In this document: positions 15,686 through 27,531 of the stretch, piece after piece
Position numbering within the stretch: position 1 is the stretch's first letter
How the letters are laid out: every line of letters begins with the position of its first letter
NCBI GenBank assembly: GCA_947624165.1
Contig: CANQJC010000015.1
Coordinates: forward strand, 1-46,502
Reading direction: 5' to 3'
Length of the DNA: 46,502 bases
Source: an uncultured Clostridia bacterium
Lineage (GTDB): Bacteria; Bacillota; Clostridia; UBA1381
Made by a program: the position numbers and the translations under genes
Notes under the pieces: model-generated
The model's database searches: none
What the model was told of the DNA's origin: nothing
What the model saw: only the letters and a program-made list of their open reading frames with translations

Positions 15686-15717
15686 AAATAAGACGGAAAT
15701 ATATCCCGTCTTATTTT
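15686..15717. terminator. Terminator after the DUF5684 gene
   Basis: AAAATAAGACGG/CCGTCTTATTTT stem adjacent to the stop at 15724, with A/T runs on both flanks. Confidence 0.75.
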
Positions 15718-15723
15718 TGATTA

Positions 15724-16251
15724 TCAATCCTGTGCTTTTACGCCGGTACCGCCGTTCGGACCCACATACTGCGAGCTGCCGAACGCGAGAACAAGTACAA
15801 ATATCAACGACAGGAATATAAGACCTACGGTAAATCCTGCGCCGTGACCGAACGACTTTGATATTTTGTGTAATGCGATAACGCTGAGAACGATCGCCAC
15901 GATCGTGAATACCGCCGTAACTATTGTCGCAAATACCAACATACCGCCCGTGGCAACGGGAGCGTCGGGCGTACCCATCGCTTGTGACGCAAGGCACAAA
16001 ACAAACGATACGGCAAGAGTGATCCAGAACCACATCGGCTTCCATGTTTTCTTGTACATGATGTAATCACTGTAAATCGGAATGATACTCTTCCAACCGG
16101 GTTCTCCCATCTTCTTGAATATTTTCCAATAAGCGATGATCCTAATCACATAAAGCACTAATGTGATCGTGGCAATCACGCCGAAAACTCCTCCCACAGC
16201 CAATCCGCCCAAAGCGTCTTGGCTCAGGCCCGTCGATTGTAAATCATTCAT
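15724..16251 (-). CDS. DUF5684-type multi-pass membrane protein
   Basis: A 175-residue protein with four hydrophobic segments (about residues 13-38, 75-95, 105-132 and 142-162). The loop after the first helix, WKIFKKMGEPGWKSIIPIYS, is the hallmark of a common Gram-positive membrane family whose function is unknown. ATG 16251 follows AAGGAGG by 7 nt, so the longer frame beginning at 16305 is not used. Monocistronic. Confidence 0.8.
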   Translation of the reverse strand: MNDLQSTGLSQDALGGLAVGGVFGVIATITLVLYVIRIIAYWKIFKKMGEPGWKSIIPIYSDYIMYKKTWKPMWFWITLAVSFVLCLASQAMGTPDAPVATGGMLVFATIVTAVFTIVAIVLSVIALHKISKSFGHGAGFTVGLIFLSLIFVLVLAFGSSQYVGPNGGTGVKAQD

Positions 16252-16431
16252 TTTAAAATCCTCCTTAAAACATATAAATTTTTTTAAGTATATACAGTAT
16301 AGCATAAACTTACGTAAAATTCAATTTCATTTTGGTAACAAATATTACAATTTTTCTATATTTTAACTAAGTCTGTTTTACAAAAAAGCTTGTAATTTTA
16401 CAGCAGCCGCATTTTTTATGAAAATAAACTA

Positions 16432-16460
16432 TTGACAAACATTGAAATATAAGGAATAAT
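16432..16460 (+). promoter_or_regulatory. Promoter of carB
   Basis: TTGACA (16432-16437), 17-nt spacer, AATAAT (16455-16460). The leader is short (about 40 nt), with no PyrR-type attenuator hairpin visible. Confidence 0.75.
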
Positions 16461-16505
16461 ATAATGTAGGAATCAAATTTTCGACTTGAAAGGAAAGATT
16501 TTTTT

Positions 16506-19500
16506 ATGAAAAAAAGAGACGATATACACAAGGTCCTGATAATCGGCTCGGGTCCTATTATTATCGGTCAGGCGTGCGAGTTTGACTACTCCGGCACGCA
16601 GGCGTGCAAAGCACTTCGTAAGCTCGGGTACGAGATAGTGCTCGTAAACTCTAACCCCGCGACTATCATGACCGACCCCGAAACGGCTGACGTTACATAC
16701 ATCGAGCCGCTCAATCTCGAAAGGCTTACTCAAATCATCGAAAAGGAACGTCCCGACGCGCTTCTGCCGAATTTGGGCGGTCAGTCGGGCTTGAATCTTT
16801 GCTCGGAGCTTGCCAACGCCGGCGTTTTGGATAAGTACGGCGTTAAGGTCATAGGCGTGCAGGTCGACGCCATCGACCGCGGCGAGGACAGAATAGAGTT
16901 TAAGAAAACAATGAAAAGTCTCGGAATAGAGATGGCGCGCAGCGAGGTCGCGTACTCCGTCGACGAAGCTCTCGCCATAGCGGACAAGCTCGGCTACCCC
17001 GTAGTGCTGCGTCCCGCGTACACCATGGGCGGCGCGGGCGGCGGCCTTGTTTACAACACCGAGGAATTAAAGGTCGTATGCGAGCGCGGCTTGCAGGCGA
17101 GCCTTGTCGGACAGGTCCTCGTCGAGGAATCGGTTCTCGGCTGGGAGGAGCTGGAGCTTGAAGTCGTAAGAGACTCCAAAAACAATATGATAACGGTCTG
17201 CTTTATCGAGAATATCGACCCATTGGGCGTTCATACGGGCGACTCGTTCTGCTCCGCTCCGATGCTCACGATCCCCGAGGACGTGCAGAAGGAATTGCAG
17301 AGACAGGCGTATAAAATCGTTGAAGCGATAGAGGTCATCGGCGGCACGAACGTACAGTTCGCGAGAAATCCCGAGGACGGACGCGTTATAGTGATCGAAA
17401 TCAATCCGCGTACCTCGCGCTCGTCGGCACTTGCGTCTAAGGCGACGGGCTTCCCTATCGCGCTCGTTTCGGCTATGCTCGCGGCGGGACTTGACTTGTC
17501 CGATATAGAATGCGGCAAGTACGGTACGCTCGACAAATACTATCCCGACGGCGACTACGTTGTTATCAAGTTCGCGCGCTGGGCGTTTGAGAAATTCAAG
17601 GGCGCGCAGGACAAGCTCGGCACGCAGATGCGCGCGGTCGGCGAGGTAATGAGTATCGGAAAGACGTACAAGGAGGCGTTCCAGAAGGCTATCAGAAGTC
17701 TTGAAATAGGACGCTACGGCTTGGGCGGTGCGAAGGATTTCGCTGAGAAATCGAAGGACGAGCTGTTGAAAATGCTCGTGACCCCGTCGAGCGAAAGACA
17801 GTTCATCATGTACGAAGCATTGAGAAAAGGCGCGACTGTCGAGGAATTATGGGATTTGACAAAGATAAAGCACTACTTTATCGAGCAGATGAAGGAGCTT
17901 GTCGAGGAGGAGGAAGCATTAAAAGCGTATAAGGGCAGCGTCCCGCCGACGGACGTGCTCGAACAGGCGAAAAAGGACGGCTTCTCCGACAGATATCTGA
18001 GCGGACTTTTGGACGTTACCGAGGAGGAAATCAGAAACGCGCGTATCGCGGCGGGTATTACCGAAGCGTGGGAGGGCGTTCACGTAAGCGGCACGAAGGA
18101 CGCGGCTTACTACTATTCGTCGTACAACATGAAGGACGAGAGCAAGGCTTCGGATAAGCCGAAGATCATGATATTGGGCGGCGGTCCGAACAGAATAGGA
18201 CAGGGTATCGAGTTCGACTACTGCTGCGTTCACGCGGCTAAGGCGTTGAAGCAGCTCGGCTTTGAAACGATAATCGTAAACTGCAACCCCGAGACCGTTT
18301 CCACGGACTACGACACGTCCGATAAGCTTTATTTCGAGCCGCTGACATTGGAGGACGTTTTAAGCATACACGAAAAGGAAAAGCCGCTCGGCGTAATCGC
18401 ACAGTTCGGCGGTCAGACCCCGCTCAACCTGGCGGCGGAATTAAAGAAAAACGGCGTAAACATACTCGGAACGACGCCGGAAACGATAGATTTGGCTGAG
18501 GACAGAGATTTGTTCCGCGCGATGATGGACAAGCTCGATATCCCCATGCCCGAATCCGGCATGGCTGTCGACGTTGAGGAAGCTCTTGAAATCGCGGAGA
18601 AGATAGGCTATCCCGTAATGGTTCGCCCGTCGTATGTTTTGGGCGGCCGCGGCATGGAGGTAGTTCACGACGCGGAGAGCCTTAAAGTCTACATGAACGC
18701 CGCCGTCGGCGTTACGCCCGACAGACCCATTCTTATCGACCGCTTCTTAAATCACGCTACGGAGTGCGAAGCGGACGCTATTTCGGACGGCGAGAACGTG
18801 TTCGTTCCGGCTGTTATGGAGCATATCGAGCTTGCCGGAATACACTCGGGCGACTCGGCTTGTATTTTGCCGTCTATGCACATTCCGGCTGAAAACGTCG
18901 AGACGATCAAGGAATATACGCGCAAAATAGCGCGCGAAATGAACGTTCGCGGACTTATGAATATGCAGTACGCGATCGAGGACGGCAAAGTTTACGTGCT
19001 CGAAGCGAATCCGCGCGCGTCAAGAACCGTGCCGCTCGTATCGAAGGTATGCAACATCAGAATGGTGCCGCTCGCGACGGATATAATCACGTCGCCGATA
19101 ACCGGCAGACCGTCGCCGGTGGCGAATTTGAAGGAGAAGAAAATCCCGCACTACGGCGTTAAGGAAGCGGTGTTCCCGTTCAATATGTTCCAGGAGGTCG
19201 ACCCGATTTTAGGTCCCGAAATGCGCTCGACGGGCGAGGTTCTCGGCATGGCTGCGGACTTCGGCGAAGCGTTCGGCAAGTCGCAGGAGGCTACGCAGAC
19301 GAGACTTCCCGTTTCGGGCAAGGTGCTCATCAGCGTGAACGACCGCGACAAGGAGGAAATGATAGAGGTCGCGCAGGGCTTCCACGACTTGGGCTTTGAG
19401 ATAGTCGCGACAAAGGGCAGCGCGGACTTTATCAACGCGCACGGCATACCCGCCAAGGCTGTCGCGAAGCTCGGCGAGGGCAGACCGAACGTTCTCGATA

Positions 19501-19718
19501 TAATCACGAACGGCGAAGTAACAATGGTTATCAACACCCCGACCGACAAAAAGGGCGCGGCTGACGACAGCTACATCAGAAAGGGCGTTATCAAGGGAAG
19601 AATTCCGTACATGACGACGCTCGCGGCGGCGAAAGCGTCCGTTGCGGGAATAAGAGCAATTCAGAAGGGAGATTCGGGAGTTAAACCGCTTCAGGAATTC
19701 CATAACGAAATAAAATAA
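16506..19718 (+). CDS. carB: Carbamoyl-phosphate synthase large subunit
   Basis: A full-length 1070-residue enzyme that makes carbamoyl phosphate from bicarbonate, ammonia (from the small subunit) and two ATP, for pyrimidine and arginine synthesis. It contains the two homologous ATP-grasp halves, each starting with a G-S/G-GP-I/N-R-IGQG/A-EFDY-type motif (SGPIIIGQACEFDYSG and GGGPNRIGQGIEFDY), and a C-terminal MGS-like allosteric domain (about 935-1070). GAAAGG precedes the ATG. The small subunit carA is not adjacent, and pyrE lies 16 kb away, so pyrimidine genes are scattered here. Confidence 0.97.
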   Translation: MKKRDDIHKVLIIGSGPIIIGQACEFDYSGTQACKALRKLGYEIVLVNSNPATIMTDPETADVTYIEPLNLERLTQIIEKERPDALLPNLGGQSGLNLCSELANAGVLDKYGVKVIGVQVDAIDRGEDRIEFKKTMKSLGIEMARSEVAYSVDEALAIADKLGYPVVLRPAYTMGGAGGGLVYNTEELKVVCERGLQASLVGQVLVEESVLGWEELELEVVRDSKNNMITVCFIENIDPLGVHTGDSFCSAPMLTIPEDVQKELQRQAYKIVEAIEVIGGTNVQFARNPEDGRVIVIEINPRTSRSSALASKATGFPIALVSAMLAAGLDLSDIECGKYGTLDKYYPDGDYVVIKFARWAFEKFKGAQDKLGTQMRAVGEVMSIGKTYKEAFQKAIRSLEIGRYGLGGAKDFAEKSKDELLKMLVTPSSERQFIMYEALRKGATVEELWDLTKIKHYFIEQMKELVEEEEALKAYKGSVPPTDVLEQAKKDGFSDRYLSGLLDVTEEEIRNARIAAGITEAWEGVHVSGTKDAAYYYSSYNMKDESKASDKPKIMILGGGPNRIGQGIEFDYCCVHAAKALKQLGFETIIVNCNPETVSTDYDTSDKLYFEPLTLEDVLSIHEKEKPLGVIAQFGGQTPLNLAAELKKNGVNILGTTPETIDLAEDRDLFRAMMDKLDIPMPESGMAVDVEEALEIAEKIGYPVMVRPSYVLGGRGMEVVHDAESLKVYMNAAVGVTPDRPILIDRFLNHATECEADAISDGENVFVPAVMEHIELAGIHSGDSACILPSMHIPAENVETIKEYTRKIAREMNVRGLMNMQYAIEDGKVYVLEANPRASRTVPLVSKVCNIRMVPLATDIITSPITGRPSPVANLKEKKIPHYGVKEAVFPFNMFQEVDPILGPEMRSTGEVLGMAADFGEAFGKSQEATQTRLPVSGKVLISVNDRDKEEMIEVAQGFHDLGFEIVATKGSADFINAHGIPAKAVAKLGEGRPNVLDIITNGEVTMVINTPTDKKGAADDSYIRKGVIKGRIPYMTTLAAAKASVAGIRAIQKGDSGVKPLQEFHNEIK

Positions 19719-19730
19719 ATCACGGTCATG

Positions 19731-19763
19731 AAAACGGTCGGTAAGCATATACCGACCGTTTTT
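19731..19763 (+). terminator. carB terminator
   Basis: AAAACGGTCGGTA/TACCGACCGTTTTT hairpin followed by CTTTTTC, 12 nt past the carB stop. The remaining intergenic DNA to 20029 holds the gap promoter and a palindrome, with nothing else recognised. Confidence 0.9.
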
Positions 19764-19939
19764 CTTTTTCGGCGAAAACACCGTTGAAATCAGGGGTGAT
19801 TTTCGGCGCGCCGTACATATTTTTCACGGGATTTTGCGGCGAAAATCGCACAAACGGATAAAAATGATATATATCGAACAAACAAACGCGCCTGTTTTTG
19901 TGCAAAAGGAAGAATATGATACAAATTTAACAAATACTC

Positions 19940-19968
19940 TTGTATATTTTTGAATTTTGAGGTAAAAT
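19940..19968 (+). promoter_or_regulatory. gap promoter
   Basis: TTGTAT (19940-19945), 17-nt spacer, TAAAAT (19963-19968), with a predicted start near 19975. Confidence 0.65.
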
Positions 19969-19978
19969 ATAACTGAAT

Positions 19979-19994
19979 GGGTACAAATGTACCC
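19979..19994. promoter_or_regulatory. Palindrome at the start of the gap transcript
   Basis: GGGTACAAATGTACCC (6-bp stem, 4-nt loop) lies about 4 nt after the predicted start site. It could be an operator (as CggR has at gapA in Bacillus) or a 5' stabilising hairpin. Confidence 0.6.
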
Positions 19995-20029
19995 ACAAGA
20001 AAATATATTTTTTTAGGAGGAATTTAAAA

Positions 20030-21067
20030 ATGGCAGTTAAAGTTGCGATTAACGGATTCGGACGTATAGGACGTCTTGCGTTCAGACAGATGTTTGGCGC
20101 GGAGGGTTACGAGGTTGTTGCCATAAACGACCTTACGGATCCCTCGATGCTTGCTAATCTTTTAAAGTACGATACCGCTCAGGGCGGCTATTGCGGCGCG
20201 ATCGGCGCAAACCTTCACACGGTTGAAGCTGATAACGATGCACGCACGCTCACGGTAGACGGCAAGGTATTGAAGATTTACGAGGAAAAGGACGCTGCGA
20301 ATCTTCCCTGGGGAGAGCTTGGCGTTGACGTTGTTCTCGAATGTACAGGTTTCTATACGTCGAAGGCTAAGTCGCAGGCTCATATCGACGCCGGCGCGAA
20401 GAAGGTCGTAATTTCCGCTCCCGCGGGTAACGACCTCCCGACGATCGTATATTCGGTTAACGAAAAAACTCTTACGAAGGACGACACGATCATTTCTGCT
20501 GCATCTTGTACGACAAACTGTCTTGCTCCGATGGCTGACGCGCTCAATAAGTACGCTCCCATTCAGTCGGGTATCATGTCGACGATCCACGCTTACACGG
20601 GCGACCAGATGATCCTTGACGGTCCTCACAGAAAGGGCGACATGAGAAGAGCGAGAGCCGGCGCGGCTAACATCGTTCCCAACTCAACGGGCGCGGCAAA
20701 GGCGATCGGTCTCGTTATCCCCGAGCTTAACGGCAAGCTCATCGGTTCGGCGCAGAGAGTTCCCGTACCGACCGGTTCTACAACAATACTTACGGCTGTC
20801 GTAAAGGGTGACAACGTAACCGTCGACGGCATCAACGCCGCAATGAAGGCTGCTTCATCGGAGTCGTTCGGCTACAACACCGACCCGATCGTTTCATCTG
20901 ACGTAATCGGCATGAGATACGGTTCGCTCTTTGACGCTACTCAGACAATGGTTATAGACCTCGGCAACGGTCTTTACGAGGTTCAGGTTGTTTCGTGGTA
21001 CGACAACGAAAATTCATATACATCACAGATGGTTAGAACAATCAAGTATTTCGCGGAGCTCGCGTAA
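20030..21067 (+). CDS. gap: Glyceraldehyde-3-phosphate dehydrogenase
   Basis: A 345-residue glycolytic enzyme converting glyceraldehyde 3-phosphate, NAD+ and phosphate to 1,3-bisphosphoglycerate. The Rossmann motif NGFGRIGR is at the N-terminus and the catalytic Cys160 lies in [18 protein letters not shown] lies 9 nt before the ATG. ppdK follows after 29 nt with its own strong ribosome site and no terminator between, so they are likely cotranscribed. G+C-rich third positions and regular codon use fit high expression. Confidence 0.97.
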   Translation: MAVKVAINGFGRIGRLAFRQMFGAEGYEVVAINDLTDPSMLANLLKYDTAQGGYCGAIGANLHTVEADNDARTLTVDGKVLKIYEEKDAANLPWGELGVDVVLECTGFYTSKAKSQAHIDAGAKKVVISAPAGNDLPTIVYSVNEKTLTKDDTIISAASCTTNCLAPMADALNKYAPIQSGIMSTIHAYTGDQMILDGPHRKGDMRRARAGAANIVPNSTGAAKAIGLVIPELNGKLIGSAQRVPVPTGSTTILTAVVKGDNVTVDGINAAMKAASSESFGYNTDPIVSSDVIGMRYGSLFDATQTMVIDLGNGLYEVQVVSWYDNENSYTSQMVRTIKYFAELA

Positions 21068-21096
21068 TTCAAGGAACGACTTAGGAGGATATTTTA

Positions 21097-23727
<2,631 letters not shown>

Positions 23728-23766
23728 CATTTTTCGTGTATCTCCATAAATTGTTCGTATGAACAC

Positions 23767-23795
23767 AAAAACGGCTGCCTTCGGGCAGCCGTTTT
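23767..23795 (+). terminator. gap-ppdK terminator
   Basis: CGGCTGCC-TTCG-GGCAGCCG stem with flanking A5 and T5 runs. Confidence 0.9.
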
Positions 23796-23824
23796 TCGCT
23801 GTAAATTTTATATAAATATCTGAA

Positions 23825-23862
23825 TTTTTAAGGCGTTTTTAAGAAATATATGGTACTATAAT
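23825..23862 (+). promoter_or_regulatory. OmpR-type direct repeat and -10 of the two-component operon
   Basis: TTTTTAAG occurs at 23825-23832 and 23836-23843, an 11-bp period. TATAAT follows at 23857-23862, 21 nt from the start of the second copy, with no -35 consensus. This is the layout used by PhoB/OmpR-family activators, so autoregulation is likely. Confidence 0.65.
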
Positions 23863-23927
23863 AACAGGAGATATTTCTAAAGCGATTATTATACGGAGAC
23901 GTTTTGTTGATTAAGGGGTGTGACGAT

Positions 23928-24605
23928 ATGAGAATACTTGTTGTCGAGGACGAAATACATCTTGCGGAAGCACTTTCTCACATACTGAAAAAAAACAATT
24001 ATACGGCTGACGTGGCAAACGACGGCGAAACGGGATTGGACGACGCTCTGAGCGGAATTTACGACGTGATCGTACTTGATATAATGCTGCCGAAAATCGA
24101 CGGAATAACGATTTTAAAAACGCTGCGCGACAAGGGCTTTGACACGCCTGTGATCCTGCTTACGGCAAAGAGCGAAGTATCGGACAAGGTGCTGGGACTT
24201 GACAGCGGCGCGGACGACTATCTCGCCAAGCCCTTCAACACGGACGAGCTTCTCGCCCGCATACGCGCTCTGGGCAGACGGCGCGGAGAGATAGTATCGT
24301 CGGCGGGTACGCTGTCGTTCGCCGATATTACGCTCAATACGTCGACGCTGTGGCTAAGTTCGGAGAAAAATGAAATCAATCTCACTTTGAAGGAATGCGA
24401 GCTTTTGGAATATCTTATGCTGCATAAAGAAATGGTATGCTCAAAGGAGCAGATCATAGAAAAATTGTGGGGCTTTGAAAGTGAAGCCGAAGCCAACCAT
24501 GTAGAGGTATACATTTCGTTTCTGCGAAAAAAACTCGCTTTCGTACACTCAAAGGCTTCAATAAACACCGTGCGCGGCGTGGGTTACACGCTCACACGCG
24601 GATAA
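23928..24605 (+). CDS. OmpR-family response regulator
   Basis: A 226-residue regulator. The receiver domain has acidic pocket E8D9, phosphoacceptor Asp51 in VIVLDIMLP and Lys101 in LAKPF. The C-terminal winged-helix domain contains NHVEVYISFLRKKL and ends VRGVGYTLTRG. ATG 23928 (MRILVVEDE) is chosen for AAGGGGTG upstream; the frame could extend to 23904. The kinase gene follows after 15 nt. Confidence 0.93.
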   Translation: MRILVVEDEIHLAEALSHILKKNNYTADVANDGETGLDDALSGIYDVIVLDIMLPKIDGITILKTLRDKGFDTPVILLTAKSEVSDKVLGLDSGADDYLAKPFNTDELLARIRALGRRRGEIVSSAGTLSFADITLNTSTLWLSSEKNEINLTLKECELLEYLMLHKEMVCSKEQIIEKLWGFESEAEANHVEVYISFLRKKLAFVHSKASINTVRGVGYTLTRG

Positions 24606-24620
24606 AAGGAGGACGCAGAT

Positions 24621-25904
24621 ATGTTTAAACGGCTGAGAAACAAGCTTCTCGTTGTAAATACGCTGATAATCGCCGCGCTCATACTCGGCAGCTTTTCCGT
24701 CATCTTTGCGATGACGTACAGTAATGTCCGTAACGGCATAAATTCCCAGCTCGAGCACGGTCTGCAAATGGTGCGCGGTCCTGAATTCGATAAGCCTGAT
24801 AACGCGGCGGGACGCGGGGATAAGCCGCTGCCGATAAACAGCAATCCCGATAAACGGCGTAATTTTTCGCCGGCTTTTTCGCTGCGTACGGACGAGGATG
24901 GAAATATTCTGACTTTGAATTCTATTTTTTCGATAGAAAGCGAATTTTATAAGGATATCATTTCCGACGTGATAGATAAGTACACCGAGGGCGCGAAGCT
25001 CTCCGGGACGGTCCGCGAACTGAACAATGAAATATGGGAATACAGAGCGGAAAAAACGCCGGAGGGATACTCGATCACGTTTCTCGAGATCTCATCGGAA
25101 CGCGCGTTTTTGCGAAATTTGATAATCGCGCTGCTCATAGTCGGCATAGCCGCGCTCAGCGTGGCGTTCCTGATAAGTCTGTACTTCGCGAACGGCTCGA
25201 TACGACCCGTCGAGGAATCGTACAACCGTCAAAAGCAGTTTATCGCCGACGCGTCGCACGAATTAAAAACCCCGCTCACGACGATAAACACAAATGTGGA
25301 CGTGCTGCTCTCGCGCGATGATACGGACGCGGAGGAGCGCAAATGGCTCGGCTATGTCAAGGACGAAACGGAGCGTATGACGAAGCTCACAAACGACCTG
25401 CTCTACCTCGCGAAACTTGACCACGGCAGCGAAGCGGGCGTGATGTTAAGCCGCGTATCGTTTTCCGAAGCGGCGGAAAGCGTTATATTGCTTATGGAAG
25501 CGGTAATATTTGAAAAGAATATAAATATGTCGTATGACATAACCCCCGATTTGTATGTTAAAGGCTCAAACGAGCAGCTGAAGCAGCTCGTAATGATATT
25601 GCTTGACAACGCCGTTAAATACACGCCGAAGGACGGCGATATAAAAATCACGCTCGCGCGCGATTCATCCGACGCGTCATTCGTTATCCGAAACACCGGC
25701 GAAGGTATCGCCGAGGACGCGCAGAAACAAATCTTCGAAAGGTTTTACCGCGAGGACAGATCCCGTTCGAGAGAAAGCGGCGGTTACGGGCTTGGGCTGG
25801 CGATAGCGCGTGCTATCACAACAACATGCGGCGGCAGTATACGCGTTTCTTCAAAGAAAAACGAATTTACCGAATTTACCGTCAAAATACCTCTCTCCAA
25901 ATAA
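24621..25904 (+). CDS. Sensor histidine kinase
   Basis: A 427-residue membrane kinase. TM1 is about 11-33, followed by an extracytoplasmic loop of about 130 residues and TM2 at 166-189. The loop has a low-complexity Asp/Pro/Arg-rich part (55-82) and no known sensor fold that I recognise. HisKA has His213 in FIADASHELKTPLT, then HATPase_c with the LDNAVKYTP N-box and NTGEGI and YGLGLAIA G-boxes. No clear HAMP domain. AAGGAGG lies upstream. It pairs with the response regulator. Confidence 0.93.
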   Translation: MFKRLRNKLLVVNTLIIAALILGSFSVIFAMTYSNVRNGINSQLEHGLQMVRGPEFDKPDNAAGRGDKPLPINSNPDKRRNFSPAFSLRTDEDGNILTLNSIFSIESEFYKDIISDVIDKYTEGAKLSGTVRELNNEIWEYRAEKTPEGYSITFLEISSERAFLRNLIIALLIVGIAALSVAFLISLYFANGSIRPVEESYNRQKQFIADASHELKTPLTTINTNVDVLLSRDDTDAEERKWLGYVKDETERMTKLTNDLLYLAKLDHGSEAGVMLSRVSFSEAAESVILLMEAVIFEKNINMSYDITPDLYVKGSNEQLKQLVMILLDNAVKYTPKDGDIKITLARDSSDASFVIRNTGEGIAEDAQKQIFERFYREDRSRSRESGGYGLGLAIARAITTTCGGSIRVSSKKNEFTEFTVKIPLSK

Positions 25905-25914
25905 AAACGCACGC

Positions 25915-25950
25915 AAAAAAAGCTCCCGTTTTCGGGAGCTTTTGTTTTTT
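25915..25950. terminator. Bidirectional terminator
   Basis: AGCTCCCG-TTTT-CGGGAGCT stem with A and T runs, between the kinase and convergent rpsR. The same stem recurs at 32766-32799. Confidence 0.9.
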
Positions 25951-25958
25951 GCATTTTA

Positions 25959-26204
25959 TTATTCTGCAACGAACGGCAGAAGGGCGATTATTCTCGCGCG
26001 CTTTATAGCCGTTGTAAGCTGTCTTTGATGCTTGGCACAGTTACCGCTGATACGTCTGGGTACTATCTTACCTCTTTCCGTGACATATCTTCTGAGCTTA
26101 GCCGTGTCCTTGTAATCAATATGCTCGATCTTATCCACGCAGAACATACAAACCTTTTTCTTGGGTCTTCTTGTTCTCTGCGGTCTGTCATTTCTTTCAG
26201 CCAT
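25959..26204 (-). CDS. rpsR: Ribosomal protein S18
   Basis: An 81-residue 30S protein that pairs with S6. [23 protein letters not shown] is the family core. KVCMFC and a further cysteine in SGNCAKHQR suggest the zinc-binding (C+) form. GGAGG lies about 10 nt before the ATG. It is the third gene of the rpsF-ssb-rpsR operon, separated from ssb by 37 nt. Confidence 0.96.
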   Translation of the reverse strand: MAERNDRPQRTRRPKKKVCMFCVDKIEHIDYKDTAKLRRYVTERGKIVPRRISGNCAKHQRQLTTAIKRARIIALLPFVAE

Positions 26205-26241
26205 TGTTCTTTTTTCCTCCTATTACAATTTTCATCATAAA

Positions 26242-26724
26242 TCAGAACGGCAGATCGTCTTCGCTGCCGTCAAGGTCAGCGAAACCGTCCATATCAAAAT
26301 CATCGCTGAAATCAGGCTCGCTTTCCTGCTGCGGAGCGTTAAAACCGCCCTGCTGCGCGCCGAAGCCCTGATTTTGATATCCGCCGGAATTCTGAGTTCC
26401 CGTTTCGGATTTTGAGCCGGTAAAGTAGGCTTCCTCAACGCTGACTTCCGTTGCGTACTGTCTTTTGCCGTCCTGACCGTCCCAGCTTCTCGATTGAATA
26501 CTGCCGACTACCGCGATCATGCTTCCCTTGCGGAAATATCTCGCGATAAATTCGCCCGTCTGACGCCACGCCACACAGTTGATAAAATCAGCCTGCTGCT
26601 GGGCGTCTCTGCCGGCAAACCGTCTGTTCACCGCGATCGAAAATCTCGCGAGCGAAACACCGTTCGGCGTTTGACGCATTTCGACGTCACGGGTAAGACG
26701 TCCCATTAAAATAACCTTATTCAT
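26242..26724 (-). CDS. ssb: Single-stranded DNA-binding protein
   Basis: A 160-residue SSB. The N-terminal OB fold (MNKVILMGRLTRDVEMRQT, about 1-108) is followed by a Gly/Gln-rich disordered linker and the acidic C-terminal tip DDLPF, which docks replication and repair partners. It lies between rpsF and rpsR, the standard Firmicutes arrangement. Confidence 0.97.
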   Translation of the reverse strand: MNKVILMGRLTRDVEMRQTPNGVSLARFSIAVNRRFAGRDAQQQADFINCVAWRQTGEFIARYFRKGSMIAVVGSIQSRSWDGQDGKRQYATEVSVEEAYFTGSKSETGTQNSGGYQNQGFGAQQGGFNAPQQESEPDFSDDFDMDGFADLDGSEDDLPF

Positions 26725-26746
26725 ACTTGCACCGCTTTCTCAAAGA

Positions 26747-27049
26747 CTATTCTTCGTCTTTTCTGATAACGATAGTTCTGAGGACGCCTTCCGTTATCTT
26801 GTACTGTCTCTCAAGCTCCTTCGGAAATTCGCTCTGAGCCTTGAAGTTTACAAGATAGTAGAAACCCTCTGTTCTATCATTTATTTCATAGGCAAGTCTT
26901 CTCTTACCCCACTCGTCTACGGATTCAAGCTCCCCGTTCTTCTCGATAAGTCCCACGAACTTATCCTTGAGAGCGGTCACTTGTTCCTCGTCAAGCGTTG
27001 CGTCAATGATAAAAATTGTTTCATAGCTGTTCATGATTTCTTCAGCCAT
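26747..27049 (-). CDS. rpsF: Ribosomal protein S6
   Basis: A 100-residue 30S protein. NSYETIFIIDATLDEEQV is the N-terminal strand and helix, and GKRRLAYEINDRTEGFYYLVNF is the RNA/S18-contact part. ATG 27049 is chosen because AAGGAGG lies 8-9 nt upstream; a further ATG at MNSYET is possible. The roughly 70-nt leader has two small hairpins but no clear CCG-type S6:S18 site. Confidence 0.95.
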   Translation of the reverse strand: MAEEIMNSYETIFIIDATLDEEQVTALKDKFVGLIEKNGELESVDEWGKRRLAYEINDRTEGFYYLVNFKAQSEFPKELERQYKITEGVLRTIVIRKDEE

Positions 27050-27126
27050 TTTTCGCACCTCCTTATGGACTTTAGTCCCATGACATTCTCATGAGCAAGG
27101 ATCGTCTGCCTTTTACAGACTTAGGT

Positions 27127-27155
27127 ATTATACTCCAAATTTTACGAAATGTCAA
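27127..27155 (-). promoter_or_regulatory. Perfect SigA promoter of rpsF-ssb-rpsR
   Basis: TTGACA (27150-27155), 17-nt spacer, TATAAT (27127-27132) on the minus strand. The -35 lies inside the last codons of the upstream xre gene. Confidence 0.9.
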
Positions 27156-27531
27156 GCGTTTTATCCTCATTTTTTTTATTCGACGGGTATTTCTTAAGCA
27201 AGCTTTGGTAGTATTGTGAAATAAGTCTCAGTCCCTCGTCGTTTAAAAGAGTCAGATCAAGCTCGAAATAGTTAGGGATTTTAACGCGGTAGCGGTAATC
27301 GCTCAATCCGTACAAATAATCTGTCGGAACATTGAAAAGCGTCGCGATAAGCTTGAGCGCGTCTATGTCGGGGAACCTTATCCCGCTTTCCCAGTTCGCG
27401 ACGCTCGAACGCGAAACGCGCGCCTTTTCCGCAAGCTGCGCCTGCGTAAGCCCTCTTTCTCTCCTCAGTTCCTTTAGCCTTATCCCGAAGGTTTTGTTGT
27501 CGGCCGCTTTACCGCTCTGATTCTTCATCAT
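27142..27531 (-). CDS. Xre-family regulator downstream of ftsH
   Basis: A 129-residue protein with an N-terminal HTH (about 15-75: FGIRLKELRRERGLTQAQLAEKARVSRSSVANWESG) and a short charged C-terminal part of unknown role. It overlaps the end of ftsH by about 20 nt, and two adjacent ATGs (27531, 27528) are possible starts. Cotranscription with ftsH is likely. Its target is unknown. Confidence 0.85.
   Translation of the reverse strand: MMKNQSGKAADNKTFGIRLKELRRERGLTQAQLAEKARVSRSSVANWESGIRFPDIDALKLIATLFNVPTDYLYGLSDYRYRVKIPNYFELDLTLLNDEGLRLISQYYQSLLKKYPSNKKNEDKTLDIS

Noticed and set aside
27050..27126. S6:S18 leader autoregulatory RNA
   Set aside because: Two small hairpins exist in the rpsF leader, but the CCG-containing binding site expected for the motif is not evident.
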